From Bilabrum cf. latius (lineage: Eukaryota; Bigyra: Bicosoecida; Bigyra; Bicosoecida): DNA of 64,000 nucleotides. Positions 44,393 to 54,822 of this stretch are shown here, in pieces. The stretch covers positions 1,053,070 through 1,117,069 of the forward strand of contig OZ237752.1 of NCBI GenBank assembly GCA_965178125.1, given 5' to 3'. How positions within the stretch are numbered: position 1 is the stretch's first letter; each line of letters opens with the position of its first letter. The translations under genes and the position numbers were made by a program. The notes beneath the pieces are model-generated. The model was not told the origin of the DNA. It saw nothing but the letters and a program-made list of their open reading frames with translations, and did no database searches.

Positions 44393-44861
44393 GTCGTGTG
44401 AGCTTGCAGCAAGCAGGGAACGGGGAGGGCACTGGTGTGAACTTGTGCTCGCCCAGGGATGCAACTCGGTTGCATCCTGTTTCTACAAAACATAATTGCG
44501 GCACAGCCCGGGGTTGGGCTGCTCGGTTTTCCGGTCGCCTCACTCATTCGTGGGGCTCTGGCTCGACGACCGAAGCACGCCCGGCCTCCGTTGGCGGGTA
44601 TGTTCGGCCCTCTGGCGTGGGTTGCTGATGATGGAGGAAAGGTAGGCGGGCTGGTTAGGCAGCGGGACCACGAGGGAGGGACGGCGCGGGACCGCCTGGC
44701 TGATGCCAGCACGCCGCGCAACGCAACGGAGATTGATTGCTAGTTTGTAATACAGTCTCATCGAAGCGATTTCGTCCAGACGTAGCACACGTTATAGTAC
44801 ACGCAACACGACAACAATCTTAGCAATCGAGACGGGGTTCCGCACCAGATTCGGAGCGGCC
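44393..44861. other. Intergenic gap (RACK1 3' region and CDC6 promoter)
   Basis: 469 bp. If TAG is read as sense, a plus-strand frame from 44459 stays open to TAA 44926, overlapping the CDC6 start. It has no recognisable content, so I do not call it a gene. Confidence 0.3.
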
Positions 44862-46970
44862 ATGGATCGGCGACTGAGCAGGACTCTATCCTACCATATT
44901 ACGTCGTACATACGAATGCCAGGTACTAAGCGGCCGCGATAGGTGGTAACAGAATCAAATTACCCAGGTTCCAGCGCAAAGTCAACAGGGAAGAGTTCAT
45001 ACAGAGCAGTCAGCAGTCGTAGCCCAGTTCGAGTTTCACTTGAACGCCTGCGGCCAAGTTTCGTGCCTAAATGTCTTCCATGCCGATCGTCAGAGGCAAC
45101 ACTGCTAGTACGAGCCTTAAGTACATCTCTGACGGAGCAGAAACCAGTGCGAGTGCTGGTATGCGGCTCGCCTGGCACTGGCAAATCTGCAGTGGTGGTT
45201 AGTGCTAGCATACTTGTGTAATGTGAAGCTCCACTTCTAGACTGATCGTGAGCGTGAATAGTCTTTATTTTGCTTTCATTTTGTTCGCAGGCAAGGGTTC
45301 TGCAGAGTCTTCATAGGAAGTTCGGCCAACATGCAAAAATCATGCAGCTTCAAGCGGCAGCACTACGAACCCCTGGGGCGATATTTCCTGAGCTGTTAAC
45401 GAAATTGGTGGAGTGTGGGGCAATATCTAAAACCAAAGCAGCGGAGGCACCCCAACAGAGTAACCGAGCCCGCTACACCGGCTTCTTAAGATAGTGTTTG
45501 GAGCGCCGCGGCCGCAAAGAGCGTTCAGCACAGGTTGTGCTGGTAGTCGACGAAATTGATGCATTGCAACAGCGTCGGGGTCTCACAGCCGGTGCTCGAG
45601 CGCTTTCATCGCCTGGCGCCTCCCCGTCGAGTAGTCAGCACGGCACCGCGGACAAGGGATCGGGTGGGGCTGCCGGCAAAGCTCCGTTGGAGCAGCTGCT
45701 TGCCCTGTGCGAGGCCAAGGGCTCCCGGCTGTCTCTGGTGGGGCTGGCCAACCACGTGGATCTAGTGTCCAGGTTCAGCTCGGAGGCACCCAGTGGACGC
45801 CGATCATGCTCCAGCTGCAAGTCGAGCGCGATCGTGTTTCGGCCCTACTCTGCAGCTCAGCTGGAGGCCGTGCTGCAGGCGAGGCTCTCCGTGGACGGGA
45901 CCTGTGTCTTGGAGGCGGGTGCTCTGCGGAGGGTTGCCGCTGCGGTTGCCAAGCAGAGCGGTGACCTGCGGCGGGGCCTCGGCCTGTGCCGCAGCATATG
46001 CGAGATGTGGCTGAGGCAAGGCCCCGGAGCGGGGGCGGGAGCGGGGGCTGCCGGGGATCTGGGTGTGGGTGACAGACGGGCCAAGCGTGTCCGGGCGCTG
46101 CATGCAGCGGGAGGCGCAGAGCAGGGGCTATCTTCACAACCTTCCTCATGCTTGTGTTCCTCTTCTGGCACTGGCAGGATGGAGGACTCAACCAGTAGGA
46201 TTGATGACTCGTTCGTGGCCCATGCCCTCCGACAGGTGTCTGCCAGCGAGCACGCCACCGGGGTGAAGGAGCTGCTGCAGCTCCCCGTGCAAGCCATGCT
46301 GCTCGCGGTGGCGGCATGCAGGTGTGCGGGTCTGCTGCGTCGAAAGGATCTAGAGACCAGAATGGCCAGCGCTAGTGATGGTGCTGGCTCTGGCGCCATC
46401 GCAAGGGCAACCGAGGCCAGCTCGGGGTCTGGGAGGGGGGGCACAGCGAGCTCTGACAGTGGGAATGAGAGCGACGGGATTGGTTCGCTGCTCGATTCCG
46501 ATTCCGGATCAGATTCGGAGGACGAGGATGAGGCCAAGACGCCGCTCCCAGCGGGAAGAAGCTCGCGTGCTAGAGCCGGTGCTGGGGCCAGGGCAGGAGC
46601 AGCTGAGTCCGGTGCCATGGCCCGCCCTATCCGAGTAAGGGACCTGCGGCGCGTGCATTCTCGGGTGTGCACTCGATTTCTCTTGTCCCCTGTGGCGCGG
46701 TCCGAGTTCCCCGACCTCCTGTCTCGGCTCGGGGAGGCGGGAGTGCTCCGCGTGCAGAGCCGGGTCGAGCGGGCTGCGAGCAGTCGCGGAGGCAAGGAGA
46801 CACGGGGTATGGCCAGCTCAGGCAGCTGGTTGCACGGTCCAAGTGGGGCCACGGGAGGCGGCTGGACGGATTCGCGGGGGCTGGTGGTGCTGCTGTCGCG
46901 CACTGCCGCCCGGCAGCTCGCCAAGAGAGCGCCTGCAGTTGTGCGGACTGGGGCCGGGGTGTCGAGATGA
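44862..46970 (+). CDS. CDC6: CDC6/ORC1-type AAA+ replication licensing ATPase
   Basis: Loads MCM helicase at replication origins. ATG 44862 (MDRRLSRTLSYHI; an inner ATG at 44916 gives MPGTKRPR, NLS-like), intron about 45198-45290 (GTTAGTGC...TTGTTCGCAG, phase 0), exon 2 to TGA 46968; about 671 aa. Walker A is VLVCGSPGTGKSA (end of exon 1), Walker B VVLVVDEIDAL, sensor 1 SLVGLANHVDL, then the helical lid FRPYSAAQLEAVLQARL and sensor-2 region KQSGDLRRGL. A C-terminal winged-helix-like part (LPVQAMLLAVAAC ... RRVHSRVC) is interrupted by an acidic Ser/Gly-rich insert. TAGs at 44940 and 45492; the latter lies between Walker A and Walker B (GFLR-TAG-CLERR). ORC1 is possible, but there is no BAH domain and the size fits CDC6. 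Confidence 0.82.
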
Positions 46971-47114
46971 CCGTGGTTGTAAGCACGCATATCAAGTGCC
47001 TGTGTATTCTAACTCTAGTTGTCTGTTTGGCAATCGGAGAGAACACTACAGCTTTAAGACTACTGGCACTATTTACCACCCGGATCATCTACGCTTGCAC
47101 TAGGACCGCCAGGA

Positions 47115-47612
47115 TCATGGAATGCTCTTGATCTCCACGCTTTTTGTAGCTTCAATCGCCTTGGACAACAAACTTTTTTCGGACAGGAGTTCTGTCGTCT
47201 CGCCGTCAGCTCCATCCACGTGGATCCTTGCAACTGCTCCCGGAAGCAGGCTCTCCATCGCGCCCCCATGCATCGACACCCTGCCTTTCTTCATGGCGGG
47301 GCATTTGGATCCAGTCCAAGTAATAGCGATAAACCTATTCTTTCCGCTTGAGTCAAGACATCCCTTCATCGCGTAGTAAACTTTGTCTTCTTTCTCCGAT
47401 AGCAACTTTGCAAGGCCTGCGAGACCATCACTCCCGCTCGATTGCAGCTTTACTTTCGACTTGGTGGCATAGCACACGGTGCACCAAGATAGACCGGTTG
47501 AGTCTTCACGGATCGCAGCGATAGCCTCCTCAAGTGCAGATGCATCCGAGACTTGAAGGCCGCTTTCGGTTTTCCTTGTGTAAAGGGCTTTCGCCTGTCC
47601 AACCATCGCCAT
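47115..47612 (-). CDS. ADF-H domain protein, coactosin-like
   Basis: Actin-binding ADF-homology domain protein. ATG 47612 (MAMVGQAKALYTRK), TGA 47115, 165 aa, no intron and no TAG. Coactosin-type pattern: ALEEAIAAIREDSTGLSWCTV, then KVKLQSSGSDGLAGLAKLL, VYYAMKGCLDSSGKNRFIAI, and the ITWTG...KGRVSMHGGAM segment leading to LLPGAVARIHVDG. Single-domain length fits coactosin rather than twinfilin or drebrin. Divergent from the P5C-pathway gene (184 bp apart). Confidence 0.8.
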   Translation of the reverse strand: MAMVGQAKALYTRKTESGLQVSDASALEEAIAAIREDSTGLSWCTVCYATKSKVKLQSSGSDGLAGLAKLLSEKEDKVYYAMKGCLDSSGKNRFIAITWTGSKCPAMKKGRVSMHGGAMESLLPGAVARIHVDGADGETTELLSEKSLLSKAIEATKSVEIKSIP

Positions 47613-47796
47613 ACTGATAATACCAAGAAGTACTAGCTCGAATGGCTGCCTGATATGGACAGCCTGCCTATCAACAGCGGATCCAGCTGTCTTCCGTATT
47701 ATAGTTCCGGTTTATATGCCTCGCAAAAGAAGCCGAATCGTGGAAGCAATCATAGCGCATTTTTTTGCCAGTCAAATAAGCTAGTTCATCATTGGA

Positions 47797-49658
47797 ATGG
47801 CGGCAGTATCAGCAGCAACAGGATCAGGGGGCTCGGGCCTTTATGAAGAGATGGCACGGTGAGAAATGCGAGATTGATGCGACTGTTCCTACCAGTTGTC
47901 TGTGGTGAAGCCTGCATGTCAGTGCGCTTTCATCCGGCTACTAGACGTCTTAGCTCCTACCAAACAAGTGCTTTGCAAGAAAACTGTCGATTACGCTGTG
48001 AACAGTTCCTACCAGCTGGACTTGTTTGCCTGAGGTTGTGGGGTACCACCCAATGCCGCAGTTCCTGGGCCTCTGTAGCCTCCTGAGCCGTCACCCGACA
48101 GAGTATGCCCCGCTTCATTGCACTATTTGTTTAATCATAATTGCATCGCAGTCGAGCTAGATTGGCTTCGGTGCAGATGTCGACAGCGACATCTGAGGCC
48201 AAGAACCAGGCACTAGCTAAAGTGATCGATGCTCTTGGAAAGCAGAAAGACGCGATTCTGAAGGGAAATGATGAGGATTGTACGAAAGCGAAAGAAGCTG
48301 ACTTGCCTTTCGCCTTGCAGAAGCGTTTGTCGCTCCGCGGCGGCAAATTCGAGGGCGTTTTGGAAGGACTAGGCGATCTGCAGAAGCTGGAAGACCCCGC
48401 TGGTAAGGTGACTCTCGCGCGGCGACTTGCTGCCGATGGTCCAGTCTTACTGCGAGTGACTGCGCCAATCGGGGTGATCTTGGTCGTGTTTGAGTCTCGC
48501 CCGGACGCCGCCGTGCAGATCGCGAGCCTGTGCATCAAGTCGGGAAACGCCGTCATCCTCAAAGGGGGCAAGGAGGCAACCAAGTCAAATGCGGCTCTCG
48601 TGAAGGCCATCCGGTCTGGCCTGGAGGAGGCCGGGCTGCCAGCTGATGCGGTTCAGTTCGTGGACTCTCGGGAGGCCGTGAGCGCGCTGCTGTAGCTAGA
48701 CGAGCACATCGACCTCGTCATCCCCCGGGGGTCCAACGCGCTGGTCAAAGCCGTGCAGTCCCAGACCAGAATTCCCGTCCTAGGGCACGCGGACGGCATC
48801 TGCAGCATGTATCTGCACGAGGATGCGGTCCCGGACAAGGCCGCCAGGCTGGTGGTGGACAGCAAGACTCAGTACGTCGCGGCCTGCAACGCGTGCGAGA
48901 CGCTGCTGGTGAACAGGAAGGTCGCGGGGACGTTGCTTCTGACGGTCGGCGAGGCGCTGCTTAAGGCTGGGGTGCGGTTGCACGCGTGTCCGGAGAGCTT
49001 GGGGCCGCTGAGGGCGGCGCGAGAGAAGGTGGTGTCGGAGGCAGGGGGCGAGGGGGAGGGCAAGGGCAAGGGCGAAGGAGAAGGCGGCAGCGGGGAGGTG
49101 CCCTCAGTGGAGCCCGCCGGTGAGTCTGATTTCGACACTGAGTGGCTGTCCATGTGCCTGTCCGTCAAGGTGGTGGAGGGCACGGACGAGGCAGTGGCGC
49201 ACATCAACGAGCACGGGAGCGGGCACACGGACTGCATCGTGTGCGAGGACAAGGCCACGGCCAGCTACTTCCTCGCGCGGGTGCTCAGTGCTGCCTGCTT
49301 CCACAACGCGAGCACCAGATTCTGCGACGGGTTCCGGTTTGGGTTCGGCGCGGAGAGCGGCATCTCCACGAGTAAGGTGCATGCCCGCGGTCCCGTGGGG
49401 CTCGAGGGGCTCTGTCTGTACAAGTACAAGCTCCTGGGAGACGGGATGGACCCGGGGTCCGTCACAGGGGCTGTCGCCAAAGAGGTGGCAGCAGCAGGCT
49501 CCGGCAAGGCGGGAGCCTCGGGGGCGGGCGGCAGCACCGGCGGGGTGCACGCGGTGGCGGACTTTGGCACCACGCGTGAGTTCAACCACAAAGATCTAGA
49601 CGGAGTGGCACACGGCGCATCTGAGGCAGACGTGCTGCATCGCCTGGGGTATTGCTGA
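47797..49658 (+). CDS. Gamma-glutamyl phosphate reductase (proline biosynthesis)
   Basis: Reduces gamma-glutamyl phosphate to glutamate semialdehyde with NADPH. Exon 1, 47797-47858 (MAAVSAATGSGGSGLYEEMA), intron 47859-48151 (GTGAGAAATG...TTGCATCGCAG), exon 2, 48152-49658. The splice joins ...MARRARLASVQMSTATSEAKN in frame, matching the ProA N-terminus; 522 aa, TGA 49656. Motifs: PIGVILVVFESRPDAAVQI, IDLVIPRGSNALVK, IPVLGHADGICSMYL, CNACETLLVN (catalytic Cys) and RFGFGAESGISTSKVHARGPVGLEGL. TAG 48693 sits in SALL-TAG-LDEHIDLVIPRG, where homologues have Lys/Arg/Asp/Gln. A Gly/Glu/Lys-rich insert (49030-49110) and a Gly/Ala insert near the end are extra. No glutamate kinase domain, so this is the yeast Pro2 type rather than a bifunctional P5CS. 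Confidence 0.93.
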
Positions 49659-49825
49659 TTGGTTTGCTGTGGTGCTTGTAAAGGAAAACAAAAAAATACA
49701 CAGGCATTATCACATGAAAGCTGCAAATTGTGTTCTTGTCATCGCAAGCATTGCGCTCCCCTACGACTATAATCTACCAGTAAGCTGCCACCCGCACAGC
49801 CACGCAGTGCAGCGCTAGTGCAGGT

Positions 49826-51971
49826 TCATTCGCGGGACCCGTGCCCACTGCTCCACTTGTTGCCGGTCCTGGCCATGGACAGCTGGCTCTCCCGGGCCAT
49901 CATGGTTGGAGTCGCCCCATCGTCCTCGGCGAGAGAGGCGGTGGTGTCTCTCACCACAAATCGAGTGGTGGCTCTCCTGAGCTCGTCATCCTCCTGCCGA
50001 GTCATGGCGAAGGGCCCGGGGGCAGGGACGGGGCCCGCGTGCCTCCCTCCAAACATCTCGTCCAGCTCGTGCCCAGAGGCCGTGTTCCACCCCGCGCCCG
50101 CGTCCTACCCGGAGGCCCCCCACGCAGACCGACTGCCGCTGCGGCTGGCCTCTGTCCCGAAAGTCCCCCGACTTGGAAGTCTCGTTAATGCCTATTTCCT
50201 CTCCACCCCTCGTCCGAGCGCGTGCGTGCTGCGGGTAGAGTCCCCCGCGTGCCCTTCCTCCATGGCCGTGCCGGGGTGCACCTTAACCTTGATCCGGTGG
50301 GACCGAGCCCGCCGGTGCGCCCTGCTGGGCGCCGGGGTCTTCTTGGCTGGCCTAGCCTCCTGCTTCTTGTCATCCCCGTCATCAAGGACGGGCTTCCCCT
50401 CGATCTCGATGTCGTCGTCGTGCTTCTTGACAGGGTGCGGCTACCATCGCCTCAGGTAGTCGCTGATGGCCCACATGAGTTCCCAGGTGGCCCTTGTCGT
50501 GGCGGGAGGGGGCAGCGCGAAGCCAAACCCTTCCTACTCGTCGACAACCCGCCCCAGATGGGTCCTGGTCCGGTGCATGTCGTCATCGGTGTCGTCCGTG
50601 TGGCCCTTGACCTGCTCCCCACAGATCCACTACTGCACCCACCAGACCATGCGCACCACCAAGGCGAGCCCAAGCAGCGCCAGAGAGCACAGCATCACCA
50701 CGAGCAGCTGCCCGTTGGCATTCCTGGACACCTGCGGCGCCAGGTTCCCCCCGAACCACTGTTCCTCCATCCGCCTGTACTCTTCTGTCTTCCACGTCTT
50801 CAGGATAGCCCGGTTGATGACCTCCTTAAGCCACGAGGGGGCAGTCGGTCCCACCGCGATGCCGTACTTCTGCTCGTCGAAGACAGGTCCGACCACGCCG
50901 TAGGCCCCCCCGCCCCCGCTGGTCTGCGTCACGAAGTACTGGAGGACGGGGAAGTCGTATACAACCGCGTCTCCGGCCCCGCCCGCAAACGCATCCAGAG
51001 CATCGGGGACAGTGTCGTATCCCTCGATGTCCAGGCCCTGGCCGTACCTGCGCACGTACGCCTCTGCGGTGGACCCCACGGGCACGTTGACCGTTTTCCC
51101 GTCCAGGTCGCCAAATCCCTCGATCCTAGACACAGGCGCCTCCTGCAGCATGTAGACCGTGACTAGAGCCGTTACCACGATGGTCAGCAGGGGACCGAGG
51201 ATCTTGAATATCAGGATGGCTGGCTTGACCAGCATTCCCTGGGGTTCGACGGCCTGCTGGCCGAAAAGAGCCCAGAGCGCGATATACATTGCAGTCTCGA
51301 ACTTTACCCATGTGCTGCCATGCTCGGGCCAGGCCTTCACTGGTCCCGGGAACATCTCCTCCAGGGGGACAAGGATCAGACCTCCAGCAATCGCACAAAC
51401 TACAATAACACCTACAAACAGTCCAACAGCTTGCCCTAGCGTGCTGAACAGCGCGATTGATACCGAAAGTAGGTCAGTCTGTTCTCGAGCTAGCACGCGG
51501 TAGCCGCTTAGGAACCACGAGTGGCTGAAGTCCAGGTTGAACGTGCTCTCGCGAGAAGTCGTCATTGTAATGGCTGTGTGGCTGATGTCAACTTCTCCTA
51601 GGCCAGCACCTCTTAGCATTTCCACGGTGGTAGGATATTCGGTGATATTTAGGCAGTCTTAGCATTTCCACGGTGGTAGGATATTCGGTGATATTTAGGC
51701 AGCTGAAGTTGATCGGGTCCTCCAAAGGTATAGCAATCTCGTCGTCGTCTCTTGCCTCAACGATGGAAGCGACCTCTTGTATTGCAGCTGGTACTATCAT
51801 TTCGGCCCAGTACTGCATAGCAAACCCGGTGTACGGCGCGGTGAGCTCAATCGAAAGCGCAGCTTCAGCATCCGGCGTACCGCTCATGGTGAATGGAGGT
51901 GTTTGTTTTACTCCCATTCGGATGCAGGATGCATGCGCTAAACAAACAGGCGCGTAGCAGAGCATGGCCAT
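49826..51971 (-). CDS. Ionotropic glutamate receptor homologue, frameshifted by a 46-bp duplication
   Basis: Ligand-gated channel of the iGluR/periplasmic-binding fold. ATG 51971 gives a signal peptide (MAMLCYAPVCLAHA) and ligand-lobe S1 (IRMGVKQTPPFTM, then GFAMQYWAEM). After a 46-bp tandem duplication (51611-51702) the frame shifts. With one copy removed, the 2100-bp ORF runs unbroken to TGA 49826 as 699 aa. Downstream: end of S1 (DISHTAITMTTSRESTF), TM1 (VGLFVGVIVVCAIAGGLILV), pore-like FETAMYIALWALFGQQAVEP, TM3 (ILGPLLTIVVTALVTVYML), S2 (DGKTVNVPVGSTAEAYV; GDAVVYDFPVLQYFV; VGPVFDEQKYGIAV) and TM4 (LLVVMLCSLALLGLALVV). A basic/acidic cytosolic tail has TAGs at 50630, 50534, 50441, 50192 and 50105. 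No large amino-terminal domain and no SYTANLAAF motif, so it resembles bacterial/plant-like short receptors. Either a young pseudogene or an assembly error. Confidence 0.82.
51611..51702. repeat. 46-bp perfect tandem duplication inside the receptor gene
   Basis: Two identical 46-bp copies, 51611-51656 and 51657-51702. 46 is not a multiple of three, so the second copy shifts the frame. No GT...AG pair spans exactly one copy, so splicing cannot remove it as a canonical intron. Confidence 0.9.
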
Positions 51972-52119
51972 TTCCAATACATGACACCTGGACGCCGTTC
52001 TGTGACAGAGGGAGGAAGAAAGTACAGTTGCGAACGCACATCATGATCTACCTAATTCTGAGATAGTCCAATTCGGTACCTGTCTAACTTGTGATTTGTT
52101 GTCGTCATTTTGTCGTCAG

Positions 52120-52410
52120 GTTCAGGCAATCGCCAACAAATTCGCCTCGAATCGCTGTGATATCGCTGTGATCCTGCCTCGACAGTTCATCGCAGGCGTT
52201 GTCCAGCGCGATGTGCAGTTGGTCGCAATCGAGGTACATTACGTCCTTTTGATCGTAAACGTCACGGCAATGGTTGCAGAGATGTATTTTGCTAGTTCAT
52301 TCGATAGTTTCGATGAAATTTGGCTGATTGATGCCATCACGACCCCATCCAGGCAGCACAACAGGCAGTTGCCCATCGCACGGAGCAACACACGATCATG
52401 AGACGTGCTG
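52120..52410 (+). pseudogene. Truncated gene remnant: two exons running into satellite DNA
   Basis: An exon 52120-52233 follows a good acceptor (TTTTGTCGTCAG) and ends at a donor GAG|GTACAT. The next exon starts at 52353 after CCCCATCCAG. Both junctions are phase 0, giving VQAIANKFASNRCDIAVI ... VQRDVQLVAIE joined to AAQQAVAHRTEQHTIMRRAA. The second exon then passes directly into the first 46-bp satellite unit. The LP.QF...QLVAIE-AAQQAVAHRTEQ pattern loosely recalls SPFH/band-7 proteins, but this is a guess. A 33-nt mini-exon from an ATG near 52045 could precede it; otherwise the 5' part is missing because the receptor gene starts at 51971 on the other strand. Confidence 0.45.
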
Positions 52411-53585
52411 CCATCCGGGGCTCACCCGGCCTCACCACCGATCATGAGACGTGCTGCCATCCGGGGCTCACCCGGCCTCACCACCGATCATGAGACCTGC
52501 TGCCATCCGGGGCTCACCCGGCCTCACCACCGATCATGAGACCTGCTGCCATCCGGGGCTCACCCGGCCTCACCACCGATCATGAGACCTGCTGCCATCC
52601 GGGGCTCACCCGGCCTCACCACCGATCATGAGACCTGCTGCCATCCGGGGCTCACCCGGCCTCACCACCGATCATGAGACCTGCTGCCATCCGGGGCTCA
52701 CCCGGCCTCACCACCGATCATGAGACCTGCTGCCATCCGGGGCTCACGCGGCCTCACCACCGATCATGAGACCTGCTGCCATCCGGGGCTCACCCGGCCT
52801 CACCACCGATCATGAGACCTGCTGCCATCCGGGGCTCACCCGGCCTCACCACCGATCATGAGACCTGCTGCCATCCGGGGCTCACCCGGCCTCACCACCG
52901 ATCATGAGACCTGCTGCCATCCGGGGCTCACCCGGCCTCACCACCGATCATGAGACCTGCTGCCATCCGGGGCTCACCCGGCCTCACCACCGATCATGAG
53001 ACCTGCTGCCATCCGGGGCTCACCCGGCCTCACCACCGATCATGAGACCTGCTGCCATCCGGGGCTCACCCGGCCTCACCACCGATCATGAGACCTGCTG
53101 CCATCCGGGGCTCACCCGGCCTCACCACCGATCATGAGACCTGCTGCCATCCGGGGCTCACGCGGCCTCACCACCGATCATGAGACCTGCTGCCATCCGG
53201 GGCTCACGCGGCCTCACCACCGATCATGAGACCTGCTGCCATCCGGGGCTCACCCGGCCTCACCACCGATCATGAGACCTGCTGCCATCCGGGGCTCACC
53301 CGGCCTCACCACCGATCATGAGACCTGCTGCCATCTGGGGCTCACCCGGCCTCACCACCGATCATGAGACCTGCTGCCATCCGGGGCTCACCCGGCCTCA
53401 CCACCGATCATGAGACCTGCTGCCATCCGGGGCTCACCCGGCCTCACCACCGATCATGAGACCTGCTGCCATCCGGGGCTCACGCGGCCTCACCACCGAT
53501 CATGAGACCTGCTGCCATCCGGGGCTCACCCGGCCTCACCACCGATCATGAGACCTGCTGCCATCCGGGGCTCACCCGGCCTCAG
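52393..53585. repeat. 46-bp satellite, about 26 tandem copies
   Basis: Direct repeat with period 46 (starts CGATCATGAGACCTGCTGCC, then a CCGGGGCTCACCCGGCCTCACCAC part). Copies are nearly identical: the first two read GACGTG instead of GACCTG, a few have ACGCGG instead of ACCCGG, and one has ATCTGG. It ends abruptly at CTCAGTAGTATATAAAG. Confidence 0.97.
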
Positions 53586-53638
53586 TAGTATATAAAGTGA
53601 ATGGTGTACCTCAATCAAAGATTGGGTTTAAGGGGGGG

Positions 53639-54094
53639 TTAGGGTTAGGGTTAGGGTTAGGGTTAGGGTTAGGGTTAGGGTTAGGGTTAGGGTTAGGGTT
53701 AGGGTTAGGGTTAGGGTTAGGGTTAGGGTTAGGGTTAGGGTTAGGGTTAGGGTTAGGGTTAGGGTTAGGGTTAGGGTTAGGGTTAGGGTTAGGGTTAGGG
53801 TTAGGGTTAGGGTTAGGGTTAGGGTTAGGGTTAGGGTTAGGGTTAGGGTTAGGGTTAGGGTTAGGGTTAGGGTTAGGGTTAGGGTTAGGGTTAGGGTTAG
53901 GGTTAGGGTTAGGGTTAGGGTTAGGGTTAGGGTTAGGGTTAGGGTTAGGGTTAGGGTTAGGGTTAGGGTTAGGGTTAGGGTTAGGGTTAGGGTTAGGGTT
54001 AGGGTTAGGGTTAGGGTTAGGGTTAGGGTTAGGGTTAGGGTTAGGGTTAGGGTTAGGGTTAGGGTTAGGGTTAGGGTTAGGGTTAGGGTTAGGG
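53639..54094 (+). repeat. Telomeric TTAGGG array 1 (about 76 repeats)
   Basis: Uninterrupted TTAGGG on the plus strand, preceded by a degenerate G-rich start (GGGTTTAAGGGGGGG). Orientation is that of a right-hand chromosome end relative to the gene region at 1-52 kb. Confidence 0.98.
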
Positions 54095-54822
54095 TATCTA
54101 ATATAAAGTCAGGGACAGGGTCGGGGAAAAAATATTTTCATCTTCAATATTTGTCGAAAAACGACGTGCTACGATCTCGGCAACTACAGGTGATATGAAG
54201 ACCGTTCAAACTGCATCGGGACGGCCTGGGGGCACAACATGGGCCAAATGTTCCCCAGGTTCCGTTCTGGCCGCGCGGCGCCGATATGGGTGTATGAAGA
54301 ATTTCACACCGAAAAACGACGTGCTACGATCTCGGCAACTACAGGTGATATGAAGACCGTTCAAACTGCATCGGGACGGCCTGGGGGCACAACATGGGCC
54401 AAATGTTCCCCAGGTTCCGTTCTGGCCGCGCGGCGCCGATATGGGTGTATGAAGAATTTCACACCGAAAAACGACGTGCTACGATCTCGGCAACTACAGG
54501 TGATATGAAGACCGTTCAAACTGCATCGGGACGGCCTGGGGGCACAACATGGGCCAAATGTTCCCCAGGTTCCGTTCTGGCCGCGCGGCGCCGATATGGG
54601 TGTATGAAGAATTTCACACCGAAAAACGACGTGCTACGATCTCGGCAACTACAGGTGATATGAAGACCGTTCAAACTGCATCGGGACGGCCTGGGGGCAC
54701 AACATGGGCCAAATGTTCCCCAGGTTCCGTTCTGACCGCGCGGCGCCGATATGGGTGTATGAAGAATTTCACACCGAAAAACGACGTGCTACGATCTCGG
54801 CAACTACAGGTGATATGAAGAC
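54095..54822. repeat. 155-bp repeat family A, block 1 with junction linker
   Basis: Starts with a ~62-bp linker (TATCTAATATAAAGTCAGGG ... ATTTTCATCTTCAATATTTG), then about four 155-bp units (ACGACGTGCTAC ... TTCACACCGAAAA). The last unit has GTTCTGACCG where earlier ones have GTTCTGGCCG. It ends in the middle of a unit at GATATGAAGAC. Confidence 0.95.

Noticed and set aside
43301-44464. 387-residue minus-strand ORF opposite RACK1
   Set aside because: Antisense shadow of the strongly biased RACK1 codons; His/Gly/Val-rich without any domain.
44459-44928. Plus-strand frame open through several TAGs between RACK1 and CDC6
   Set aside because: No recognisable protein features and it overlaps the CDC6 start; an AT-rich intergenic segment can stay open by chance when TAG is not a stop.
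1-52000. Mass pseudogenisation or nonsense-mediated decay as the explanation for in-frame stops
   Set aside because: Only TAG is found inside frames; TGA and TAA occur only at gene ends. Random decay would introduce all three stops and frameshifts. Only one frameshift (51611-51702) was seen.
52393-53585. CRISPR-like array
   Set aside because: The 46-bp units are directly adjacent with no variable spacers and the context is eukaryotic subtelomere; it is a satellite.
53597-54106. Long plus-strand ORF of Gly-Leu repeats across the TTAGGG array
   Set aside because: It is TTAGGG read as codons (GGG TTA / LG repeats); telomeric repeats, not a gene. The same applies to the Thr-Leu ORF on the minus strand at 56585-57550.
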